A DNA stretch of 64,000 nt from the NCBI RefSeq assembly GCF_018917435.1, contig NZ_JAHLOQ010000003.1, positions 62,001 through 126,000 of the forward strand, given 5' to 3'. Below, piece by piece: positions 26,942 through 33,502 of this stretch; the stretch's first letter is position 1; every line of letters starts with the position of its first letter. The notes under the pieces are model-generated. The model was not told the origin of the DNA. It did not search any database and saw only the letters and a program-made list of their open reading frames with translations. The stretch is from Intestinibacter bartlettii. GTDB lineage: Bacteria > Bacillota > Clostridia > Peptostreptococcales > Peptostreptococcaceae. The position numbers and the translations under genes were made by a program.

Positions 26942-27475
26942 TTAATTTGTTTTTAAATTTTTTATACTGCTTGCTAGGAATAATCCTGCGCCTGTACATA
27001 ATAAAATATATATACTGTCAAATATGATAGCATCTGCACTTTGTAAAACAATATTAAATAACACATTAAAAATAAATGCTGTAGCTATTATAAGTATATT
27101 TTCTTTGTATAAAAGTCTAAGTACAAAAGGTATTATTACAATCCATGGTATTGTGCTTAAAAATCCATTTCCTAATATACTTATTCCAACAGATACCGCC
27201 ATTGAAAAGATTATTAAAATATACTTTATTTTATTTAAATAATTTTTAATAGAATCTAATGTATCTGTTTTTAACTCTTCGTATTCATCTTCTTTTAAAT
27301 CAATCTTTTTTTCATATTCTAAATTCACATCTTCTTTTAATTCATCATAAACTTCTTTACAATCTTCACATTCATCTAAATGCAACTCTATGTCCTTTTT
27401 AGTTTCTTCACTTAAAAGATCTTCTATATAAAGTGGCATTAAATCTTCAACAATACTGCATTTTAATTTACTCAT
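26942..27475 (-). CDS. Zinc-finger anti-sigma factor, membrane-bound
   Basis: The 177-residue protein starts with a ZAS-type zinc motif: MSKLKCSIVEDLMPLY, then HLDECEDC near 32 (H-x3-C-x2-C). An acidic linker leads to four hydrophobic helices from about 84 on. It should bind and silence the ECF sigma factor encoded 25 bases upstream and release it on an envelope signal. The order sigma, anti-sigma, small exported protein is standard for such modules. Confidence 0.8.
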   Translation of the reverse strand: MSKLKCSIVEDLMPLYIEDLLSEETKKDIELHLDECEDCKEVYDELKEDVNLEYEKKIDLKEDEYEELKTDTLDSIKNYLNKIKYILIIFSMAVSVGISILGNGFLSTIPWIVIIPFVLRLLYKENILIIATAFIFNVLFNIVLQSADAIIFDSIYILLCTGAGLFLASSIKNLKTN

Positions 27476-27500
27476 TTTCTCACCTGCTCTTTATATATTT

Positions 27501-27971
27501 TTAATCATTAAACTGTTTGACAATTTTTTTCTTTTCCCTAAAAAAATTAACCCTACAGTAGTTTTCACTTTTACCTAAAATTTCTCCAATTTCTTTAAAT
27601 GTAAAATCATTTATTAGTCTAAGTATCATTATCTGCCTTTGAGGTTCCTTAAGAGAGTGTATTGCTTTTAAAACCTCATTATACTCTTCTAAATTATTCT
27701 GGGTAAAATCCTCTATCTGTTCTAAATTGCTTTCATAAATAGATTGTGTTTTCGGATGTTTCTTTAAATATGTATAATATTGGTTCTTCGCTATAGTCAA
27801 CAACCATGTTTTTTCGCTACAATTTCCTTTAAAGTTTTTTATACTTTTTATACACTCCAAAAATGTTATTTGCATAATGTCTTTTGCAATTTCTTCGTCA
27901 AAACTAAGTGAATAAATAAATCTATATACATCTTTGGAATATAAATCGTATAACTTTTCAATTTCCTTCAT
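27501..27971 (-). CDS. ECF-type RNA polymerase sigma factor
   Basis: The 156-residue protein has only regions 2 and 4. Region 2 is seen in LYDLYSKDVYRFIYSL and AKDIMQITFLECIKSI near 32, and region 4 in LKEPQRQIMILRLINDFTFKEIGEILGKSENYCRVNFFREKKKI near 107. AGAGGGGG precedes the ATG. The target promoters are unknown. A sequence TGTAAC followed by CTACTAT lies about 45 bases upstream of its start and could be an autoregulated ECF promoter (inference). Confidence 0.87.
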   Translation of the reverse strand: MKEIEKLYDLYSKDVYRFIYSLSFDEEIAKDIMQITFLECIKSIKNFKGNCSEKTWLLTIAKNQYYTYLKKHPKTQSIYESNLEQIEDFTQNNLEEYNEVLKAIHSLKEPQRQIMILRLINDFTFKEIGEILGKSENYCRVNFFREKKKIVKQFND

Positions 27972-28089
27972 CTAACCCCCTCTTTTTCTAGCTAGAAATT
28001 TGTTTTTCATATAGTAGTATAATAAAATATACATTTCGTTACACTATTTTTAAATTTTTTTCAAAATTTTTGAGGAAAAATTCATTTTT

Positions 28090-28136
28090 ACAAGTATTGA
28101 TATATGAAAAGATAATTATCTTAAATTAATACTTGT
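28090..28136. promoter_or_regulatory. Inverted repeat upstream of the plus-strand ECF operon
   Basis: ACAAGTATT (28090-28098) and AATACTTGT (28128-28136) form a perfect 9-bp inverted repeat. A second palindrome, GATAATTATC (28111-28120), lies at its centre. It is 40 bases before the sigma gene ATG, in the 204-base gap between two divergent sigma genes. A dimeric regulator site is likely, but which protein binds is unknown. Confidence 0.4.
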
Positions 28137-28175
28137 ATTAAAATGTATTTATATAAATAAAATGGAGGTTAATAA

Positions 28176-28748
28176 ATGGAAAAATTTAGAGAAAGAAGAA
28201 TCATCAAGCTTTTAAAAAAATCTCCTGAAGATGGTATAAAAATGGCAATAGATATTTACGGCTCTGCTGTAAATACAATTTGCAAAAATATACTTATAAA
28301 TTTAAATAGTGAGGATATAGAAGAAGCTGTATCAGATACTTTTTTCAAACTTTGGAAGAACGTAGATAATTTTAATATGGATAAAAATAAATCATTAAAA
28401 AGTTATATCTATGCTATTGCAAGAAATACTTGTTTTGATAAACTAAAAAGCTCTAATTGTAATACTTCTCTATTTGAGATAGATGAAAATGATTTAGGTA
28501 TAGATGTAGACATGGAAGATGAATACTCAAAATTACATAATAAAAAAATAATTAAAACTACATTAGATAATTTTAAAGAACCCGATAGATCAATTTTTAT
28601 ACTTCGCTATTTTTACTTTGAAAAAGTAAAAGCAATTGCATCAAAACTAAATTTGAGCGAAAAAAAAGTTGAAAATATTCTTTATAGAAGTAAAACAACA
28701 TTAAAAGAAGAGTTAATAAAGGGAGGGATTATTTATGAGAAAGATTGA
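28176..28748 (+). CDS. ECF-type RNA polymerase sigma factor
   Basis: This 190-residue sigma factor has region 2 (IEEAVSDTFFKLWKNVDNF near 50 and SLKSYIYAIARNTCFDKLK near 76) and region 4 (FKEPDRSIFILRYFYFEKVKAIASKLNLSEKKVENILYR near 131). It is only distantly similar to the sigma factor encoded on the other strand. GGAGG lies 7 bases before the ATG. The stop codon overlaps the next gene by 14 bases, so translation of the pair is coupled. Confidence 0.87.
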   Translation: MEKFRERRIIKLLKKSPEDGIKMAIDIYGSAVNTICKNILINLNSEDIEEAVSDTFFKLWKNVDNFNMDKNKSLKSYIYAIARNTCFDKLKSSNCNTSLFEIDENDLGIDVDMEDEYSKLHNKKIIKTTLDNFKEPDRSIFILRYFYFEKVKAIASKLNLSEKKVENILYRSKTTLKEELIKGGIIYEKD

Positions 28749-29763
28749 TAAATTATTAAATAATATAGATGAATACAAATACCTAGATAATGAAAAACCA
28801 CTTTGTGAAACTGAAAAAGAAAAGATTTTGAATATGACTATGGATAAAATTAAAAATACATCGCCTAAAAACAAAGGAAAAGTAATATCACTTAAAAAGA
28901 CCGTAGCTATAATTTTAGCTTCTGTGCTTATGATCTCTACATTATCATTTGCTGCAGATTACTTTTCATTCGATGTACAACTTGCTAATTTATTAAATAT
29001 AAATGGAGAAAATGAACATCTTATAAATGGCTCTGGTGAAAATATAAATAAGTCTGTAGAATCCAAAGGACTAAAGATAACTGCTACTCAAGTCATCAGT
29101 GATAAAAACTCATTATATATAATACTAAAATTAAAAACAAAAGATGAATTTTCACATTCTTTAAAGACATTTAATGAATTTGATTTTGAAGTTAAATCAA
29201 ATGGTAGTTATAGACCTTCTTCTAGTGCGACATTCGAGTCTATAAAATCTGAAGATGATGATCCTCATACATCTACACTTTTAATTACTATTGAACAAGA
29301 AGATATAAATAATAGCAATATAAGACTTATTTTTAAAGATTTTGGTTACTCTCCTTATAATAAGTCTAAAGGTGAGTATGAAGATTTTGTAAGTTTAATA
29401 AAAGGAAACTGGACTTTAAACTTTAAGTTAAATTGTAAAGATACATCAAAAACTTATATAATCAATAAATCTTATAAAGTTAATAATAAAAAAGTACATG
29501 TTAAGACAGTAACTTTATCACCACTTTCTGTAAAAATAAAAAGCAATGGCAAATATAATCACTTTATAAGTAAGGTTACGATGAAAGATTCAACAGTGTA
29601 TTCTGGTGATGACTTCTTTATCTCAAATACTTCATCTTATTCTACTATTGGAATGGATTTATTCGGACGTTCTGAATCTTATGCAAGTTTTTCAAAGATT
29701 TTAAATCCTAAAGATATTAAAAGCATTACAATAAATGATGAAATCGAAGTAATGATGCCTTAA
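28735..29763 (+). CDS. DUF4179 protein, probable anti-sigma factor
   Basis: The 342-residue protein has a short cytoplasmic N-terminal part (about 1-58), one membrane helix (VAIILASVLMISTLSFAADYF) and a large extracytoplasmic beta-rich domain opening with FDVQLANLLNINGEN, the DUF4179 pattern. Genes of this family nearly always follow an ECF sigma gene and are taken as its membrane anti-sigma factor. GGGAGGG precedes the ATG inside the sigma gene. The gene ends without an obvious strong terminator before the next gene. Confidence 0.82.
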   Translation: MRKIDKLLNNIDEYKYLDNEKPLCETEKEKILNMTMDKIKNTSPKNKGKVISLKKTVAIILASVLMISTLSFAADYFSFDVQLANLLNINGENEHLINGSGENINKSVESKGLKITATQVISDKNSLYIILKLKTKDEFSHSLKTFNEFDFEVKSNGSYRPSSSATFESIKSEDDDPHTSTLLITIEQEDINNSNIRLIFKDFGYSPYNKSKGEYEDFVSLIKGNWTLNFKLNCKDTSKTYIINKSYKVNNKKVHVKTVTLSPLSVKIKSNGKYNHFISKVTMKDSTVYSGDDFFISNTSSYSTIGMDLFGRSESYASFSKILNPKDIKSITINDEIEVMMP

Positions 29764-29834
29764 AACAATATTTTGGTCTATAATATAAATAAATCTATGA
29801 AAGGATATAAAGCGTTAATAACTTTAAATATATT

Positions 29835-30725
29835 ATGGAATTTATTATTGCCAAGGAAATTTTATCAAAAGTACAGTATGATAATTCACATTGGTTTTCT
29901 ACTGACTACAATATGAATTTATATAGAGGTTGCTGTCATGGTTGCATATACTGTGACAGCAGAAGCAATTGTTATAATATAATCGATTTTGATAGGGTTA
30001 GAATAAAAAAAGACTGCATTCCTATTTTAGAAAAACAACTTAAATCAAAAAGACATTCAGGAGTTATTCAAATAGGAGCTATGTCAGATACATACAATCC
30101 ATTTGAGAAGAAATACGAAGTAACTAGAGAAGCACTAAAATTAATTGATAAATATGGTTTTGGTGTAGCTATAGCGACTAAATCTGATTTAATTTTAAGA
30201 GATATAGATATACTAAAAAAAATAAACACTCATTCTCCCGTAATTGTAAAATTTAGTATAACTTGTGGTGATGATAATTTAAGCAAAGTAATAGAACCCA
30301 ATGTATGTGTATCATCTAAGAGATTTGAAGCTATAAAAAAATTAAGAGATGCTGGAATTTATACAGGCGTACTTATGATGCCCCTGCTTCCATTTATAAA
30401 CGATACTAAAGATAATATCGATAAAATAATAAATCAAGCTTATAAATCGAGGGCTAACTTTATTTATCCTATGTTCGGAGTTACCCTTAGATCTAATCAA
30501 CGATTTTATTATTATACAAAACTAAGAGAAAATTTTCCTAATTTAGTATCTAAATATCAAAATTTATATAGTGATAAATATGTGTGCAATAGCCCAAATT
30601 TTAAGTCCTTACAAAAATATTTTGAAGAAAAATGTTCTAAATTAGGTATAACATATAAAATGGATGATATAATCTCAGAATATAAAAGCAGATTTGAAAG
30701 TGAGCAAATATCATTTGATTTATAA
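29835..30725 (+). CDS. SPL-family radical SAM protein
   Basis: The 296-residue protein has the cluster motif C-x3-C-x2-C in RGCCHGCIYCDSRSNC near 33-40 and a following radical-SAM barrel (VIQIGAMSDTYNPFEKKYEVTREAL near 77). This matches the group related to spore photoproduct lyase and the Rv2578c-type proteins, not SplB itself, which is longer and has a different cysteine context. Substrate unknown. No ribosome site is visible close to the ATG at 29835; AAAGGA lies about 33 bases upstream, so either the start is weak or the true start is different. Confidence 0.8.
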   Translation: MEFIIAKEILSKVQYDNSHWFSTDYNMNLYRGCCHGCIYCDSRSNCYNIIDFDRVRIKKDCIPILEKQLKSKRHSGVIQIGAMSDTYNPFEKKYEVTREALKLIDKYGFGVAIATKSDLILRDIDILKKINTHSPVIVKFSITCGDDNLSKVIEPNVCVSSKRFEAIKKLRDAGIYTGVLMMPLLPFINDTKDNIDKIINQAYKSRANFIYPMFGVTLRSNQRFYYYTKLRENFPNLVSKYQNLYSDKYVCNSPNFKSLQKYFEEKCSKLGITYKMDDIISEYKSRFESEQISFDL

Positions 30726-30770
30726 TATATCAAACTAAAAGTTTTACATTTACATATTTAAGAATTTTAA

Positions 30771-30806
30771 AAGGAGTATGAAAATAATTTTGTTTTCATA
30801 CTCCTC
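30771..30806. terminator. Bidirectional terminator, radical SAM gene / yjdF
   Basis: A perfect 13-bp stem AGGAGTATGAAAA (30772-30784) pairs with 30793-30805 around an 8-base loop, between convergent genes. Confidence 0.88.
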
Positions 30807-30832
30807 TTATTTTAGATTCATCCAAAAGCTAT

Positions 30833-31252
30833 TTAATGTCCTTTATGCTTTTGTTTTTTCTTTTTTTGTTTAAGTTCAAACTGTCTTTTCGCTTCTTCTT
30901 CACGTTTTATTTTTTTAATAGCTTTTTTGTTGTCTTTTATTTGTTCTTGTTGAAGTTTCAAAGCCTGTTGAGATTTTGTTCCTATTTCTGTATTTTTTTG
31001 AGCTTTATTTATCTCCCTTTGCATACGTTTAGGATTTATCTTTTCCTTTACAGGCTTTACTCCTTTAACAGGTGGACTAAATCTGAGTTTCCTCCAATTC
31101 TTGAGCATAAATTCATAAACCTCGCCATCTGTAGGTTCTTTTCCAAATGTTATCTTACATACTTCAAGTTTATTTTTATAAATTCGCTCATATAAACCAA
31201 TCCAAAAAGGATCTTCAAATAAAATCGTCAGTTTCGCAGATATTTCATCCAT
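30833..31252 (-). CDS. yjdF: YjdF family (DUF2992) protein
   Basis: The 139-residue protein has the DUF2992 pattern: LTILFEDPFWIGLYER at the start, CKITFGKEPTDGEVYEF near 32 and WRKLRFSPPV near 52. A strongly basic, Lys/Gln-rich coiled tail fills the second half. Its biochemical role is unknown; in B. subtilis and others it is controlled by a riboswitch answering azaaromatic compounds and is thought to help tolerate them. AAGGAGGG precedes the ATG. The riboswitch stands directly upstream here too. Confidence 0.9.
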   Translation of the reverse strand: MDEISAKLTILFEDPFWIGLYERIYKNKLEVCKITFGKEPTDGEVYEFMLKNWRKLRFSPPVKGVKPVKEKINPKRMQREINKAQKNTEIGTKSQQALKLQQEQIKDNKKAIKKIKREEEAKRQFELKQKKKKQKHKGH

Positions 31253-31287
31253 AATTTGCCCTCCTTAAAATTTATATAATAAAGAAT

Positions 31288-31352
31288 GGACAACCAAGGA
31301 GGCAGGTTACTGACGGATATACCGCGCCTGGACTACCAACCAGAACTGTGTT
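31288..31352 (-). promoter_or_regulatory. yjdF riboswitch (azaaromatic-binding RNA)
   Basis: The 5' leader of yjdF carries conserved-looking blocks on the minus strand: GGTTGGTAGTCCAGGCGCGG, then CCGTCAGTAACCTGCCTCC, then GGTTGTCC. Several short helices can form. The position, from about 35 bases before the yjdF ribosome site, and the gene identity support the yjdF motif. There is no terminator between it and the ATG, so control of translation is more likely than attenuation. Confidence 0.8.
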
Positions 31353-31371
31353 TTTATCTTTATTTACTAAA

Positions 31372-31400
31372 ATATTAATATTTTTATACTAATGTGTCAA
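31372..31400 (-). promoter_or_regulatory. Promoter of the yjdF riboswitch transcript
   Basis: TTGACA (31395-31400), exactly 17 bases, then TAATAT (31372-31377) on the minus strand is a near-consensus SigA promoter. It starts transcription about 15 bases before the riboswitch. The -35 is formed by the Leu-Thr codons at the end of the DUF4180 gene. Confidence 0.75.
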
Positions 31401-31715
31401 ATCAAAATGATTTTGTGCTTCTACTAATGTATTAAAAAACTTAAAATCATCTCTTTTATTTAATTCTAAAATCAATTCCGAAAACCTTTCATTAACTCTA
31501 TCATAACTATTTAAAACGACAGCAGCTTTTATTCCATAATTTATAAACTTTTGCATACATATACCCGCCAGACCTGTTTTAAGATCAAAAAAATCGTCAG
31601 AAAGATATTTATCATCTATCATTAAATTCTTTGTTTCACTATCAAAACATTGGCATACTGCTTCCATTATACTAGTTTCATCATCAATTGATATTGTTAA
31701 ATTGCAATAATTCAT
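31389..31715 (-). CDS. DUF4180 domain protein
   Basis: This protein of 108 residues shows the DUF4180 pattern: DDKYLSDDFFDLKTGLAGICMQKFINYGIKAAVV near 36-69 and a C-terminal NTLVEAQNHF helix. No function is known to me; relatives often sit next to MerR or TetR regulators. The ATG at 31715 is chosen because AAAGGAGAT lies 5 bases upstream; the in-frame ATG at 31730 would place this ribosome site inside the gene. It is followed by yjdF. Confidence 0.75.
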   Translation of the reverse strand: MNYCNLTISIDDETSIMEAVCQCFDSETKNLMIDDKYLSDDFFDLKTGLAGICMQKFINYGIKAAVVLNSYDRVNERFSELILELNKRDDFKFFNTLVEAQNHFDLTH

Positions 31716-31811
31716 CTTATCTCCTTTCATAATTTAATTTTCTTTATAAATATAGAAATACTACTTAACATATTTTCTATAAGTTTTATACTTCCCAAAA
31801 GCATCGCTCTT

Positions 31812-31880
31812 AATTTATTTTCTAAAATAAAAAAACCACTGCGTTCATAGCGCCAATGACTTCGTCCGTTGCTTTAAATT
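31812..31880 (-). ncRNA. Compact structured RNA element ending in a terminator, upstream of DUF4180
   Basis: On the minus strand a hairpin (CAA-GAC-GAA-GTC-TTG around 31848-31870) is followed by CATTGgCG-loop-CGCAGTG and a run of seven Ts ending near 31826. A TATAAT preceded 17 bases upstream by TGGATA lies just before it, so a transcript of roughly 55-60 bases is possible. The element is relatively GC-rich against its surroundings. It ends about 100 bases before the DUF4180 start, so it is either a cis attenuator of that gene or an independent sRNA. I do not recognise a known family. Confidence 0.5.
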
Positions 31881-31942
31881 ATAAGTTGGAAATTATAAAT
31901 TATCCACAAACCAGATAATATATAATTTCCTTACAATTAAAG

Positions 31943-31970
31943 AAACCAGTAGATATCTACTGGTTTTTTC
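31943..31970. terminator. Palindromic terminator after the LPG-synthase-like gene
   Basis: A perfect 24-bp palindrome (31943-31966, arms AAACCAGTAGAT) lies 36 bases after the gene end. The T-run is better on the plus strand than on the minus strand, so the strength in the gene's direction is uncertain. Confidence 0.7.
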
Positions 31971-32001
31971 TTAATATATTTATCACTATAAATTTATATT
32001 G

Positions 32002-33108
32002 CTAAATTTGTTGTACAACTCTTTGTTTGTAAACTTTCTTTTCTGCTGCTTCTTTTGCTGCTCGTATTCTTGCAAGTCTTTTAGCTCTAGAATCTCTAGC
32101 ATATTTAACTAGTATAAACATTCCACATAAGAATACAAACAAGTAAAAGCTTACTCCTCTACTTAATAACATTGCTTCATTTAAAACTGATACTGGGAAT
32201 AATAATTTAAATAGTGTTAAAAATCCACTTTCACTAACTCCCACTGACCCTGGAAGAGGTAGCGCAGAAACTGATATAAATAAAACTGCTTGCACTCCTA
32301 TAAATACAAATATTGAATATTCACTAAATCCAAATGAACGATATATCCAATAAGGAATGCTGTGTAGTGCAAATATTTGTATACATTTTGTTATAAAAGT
32401 TTTAAACATTATACTTTTATTTTTTACTATATACATAGCACAATCTTTATATTCATCTATTACATTATCTACTCTTTCTTTTAAAATATCTGCCTTTTTA
32501 AATCTACATAATTTCAAAAATCTGACTACTACATTTAATAATTTTTTTACACCTTTGCTATAAAATAGTACAAGTACTAATCCTATAAGCATTGCAAGGT
32601 TACAAACAATTCCTATTGCAAATAGTATCATAAGTGAATTAACCCTACCACTTAATAATGAACGTTGACTTATAAATCCAATTATTGCATACATTATAGT
32701 AACTGTTTGGAAGAATATAAATTCAACAAATAATACTAGTGTAGAATGAGAAATCTTTATGTCATCTTTATACATTTGGTAAGCTTGCATTGGTTGCCCA
32801 CCAGAAGCTGAAGGTGTAATTGAACTGAAGAAAAATCCTTGTACAGAATAATTAATACATTTTATTAAATTCGTTTCACATCCTAATGCAGTAAGGTTTC
32901 TTCTAAAATTGCTGGCTTCACATAATAAAAATATACACATACATGTAGCTGCTATTAATATATAAAATATATTTATATGTGATATTGTGTTAGCTACTGT
33001 ATTTATATCCATATCTTTAAATACAAAATAAAAAGTAAATGCTATTAATATTAAAAATAATCCCCCATTTTTTAATATTTTTAAAAACAAATTTTTATAA
33101 TCCTTCAT
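32002..33108 (-). CDS. Lysylphosphatidylglycerol synthase transmembrane / flippase-like protein
   Basis: The 368-residue integral membrane protein has about eight helices and the family landmarks: LLCEASNFRRNLTALG near 82, FFFSSITPSASGGQPMQAYQMYKD near 106, and LPLPGSVGVSESGFLTLF near 282. This is the UPF0104/LPG_synthase_TM domain, which in MprF flips or moves aminoacylated lipids. The catalytic synthase domain of MprF is absent, so the substrate is unknown. The ATG at 33108 follows GGAGG by 8 bases and is preferred over 33150. A basic, Ala-rich tail ends the protein. Confidence 0.83.
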   Translation of the reverse strand: MKDYKNLFLKILKNGGLFLILIAFTFYFVFKDMDINTVANTISHINIFYILIAATCMCIFLLCEASNFRRNLTALGCETNLIKCINYSVQGFFFSSITPSASGGQPMQAYQMYKDDIKISHSTLVLFVEFIFFQTVTIMYAIIGFISQRSLLSGRVNSLMILFAIGIVCNLAMLIGLVLVLFYSKGVKKLLNVVVRFLKLCRFKKADILKERVDNVIDEYKDCAMYIVKNKSIMFKTFITKCIQIFALHSIPYWIYRSFGFSEYSIFVFIGVQAVLFISVSALPLPGSVGVSESGFLTLFKLLFPVSVLNEAMLLSRGVSFYLFVFLCGMFILVKYARDSRAKRLARIRAAKEAAEKKVYKQRVVQQI

Positions 33109-33278
33109 AATTATACCTCCATATATTTTACCCTTATATCCACTCTCCATTATCTATTATAAATAAACAATCATAAAATTTTCTTAATAAAAAACTTAAG
33201 AATTTATGAAGATTTTAAATTTTGTCTTTTAATTATTTATTTCTATATATAATATATCATTTCTATGTATATTGTGAA

Positions 33279-33298
33279 CTTACAATTAGCTTACAATT
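33279..33298. promoter_or_regulatory. Direct repeat, candidate response-regulator box
   Basis: CTTACAATT occurs at 33279-33287 and again at 33290-33298 (11-base step), about 170 bases upstream of the LPG-synthase-like ATG. An 11-base direct repeat is the pattern bound by OmpR-family regulators. The rest of the 390-base gap (33109-33502) is AT-rich and without a clear gene; a 19-codon frame at 33387-33446 on the plus strand has a GGGG site but no known relative. Confidence 0.35.
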
Positions 33299-33463
33299 TT
33301 GTCATATTGTTCTAGGTCTTATATTTATATATTCAACATAAACTTATTTTATCATTTCCCTATATTATATTTAACAAAGGGGTTAGATGTTATACATATT
33401 AATAATAACAATTCTTGCCCACTGTATCAATACTACAATACAATAATACAATAATGTTGTCAA

Positions 33464-33490
33464 TAAAAAACAGCTATCCAAAAATAGCTG
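33464..33490 (-). terminator. Terminator of the OLD nuclease gene
   Basis: CAGCTAT/ATAGCTG (33471-33477 with 33484-33490), 6-base loop, followed on the minus strand by TTTTTTATT. Confidence 0.85.
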
Positions 33491-33502
33491 CTTCATTTAT
33501 AT

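Noticed and set aside
29835-30725. Spore photoproduct lyase SplB
   Set aside because: The cluster motif and barrel are related, but the cysteine context and the short length differ from true SplB.
30836-31195. 119-codon Phe/Leu-rich plus-strand frame
   Set aside because: It is the complement of the Lys-rich yjdF tail and lacks a start signal.
31812-31880. Retron or CRISPR-related RNA
   Set aside because: No reverse transcriptase, no repeats and no cas genes are nearby; only one copy of the structure is present.
32002-33108. Full MprF lysylphosphatidylglycerol synthase
   Set aside because: Only the transmembrane domain is present; the protein ends after it and lacks the cytoplasmic synthase domain.
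33421-33460. Short ACAATA-type repeats
   Set aside because: The run is short and irregular, as expected by chance in AT-rich DNA.
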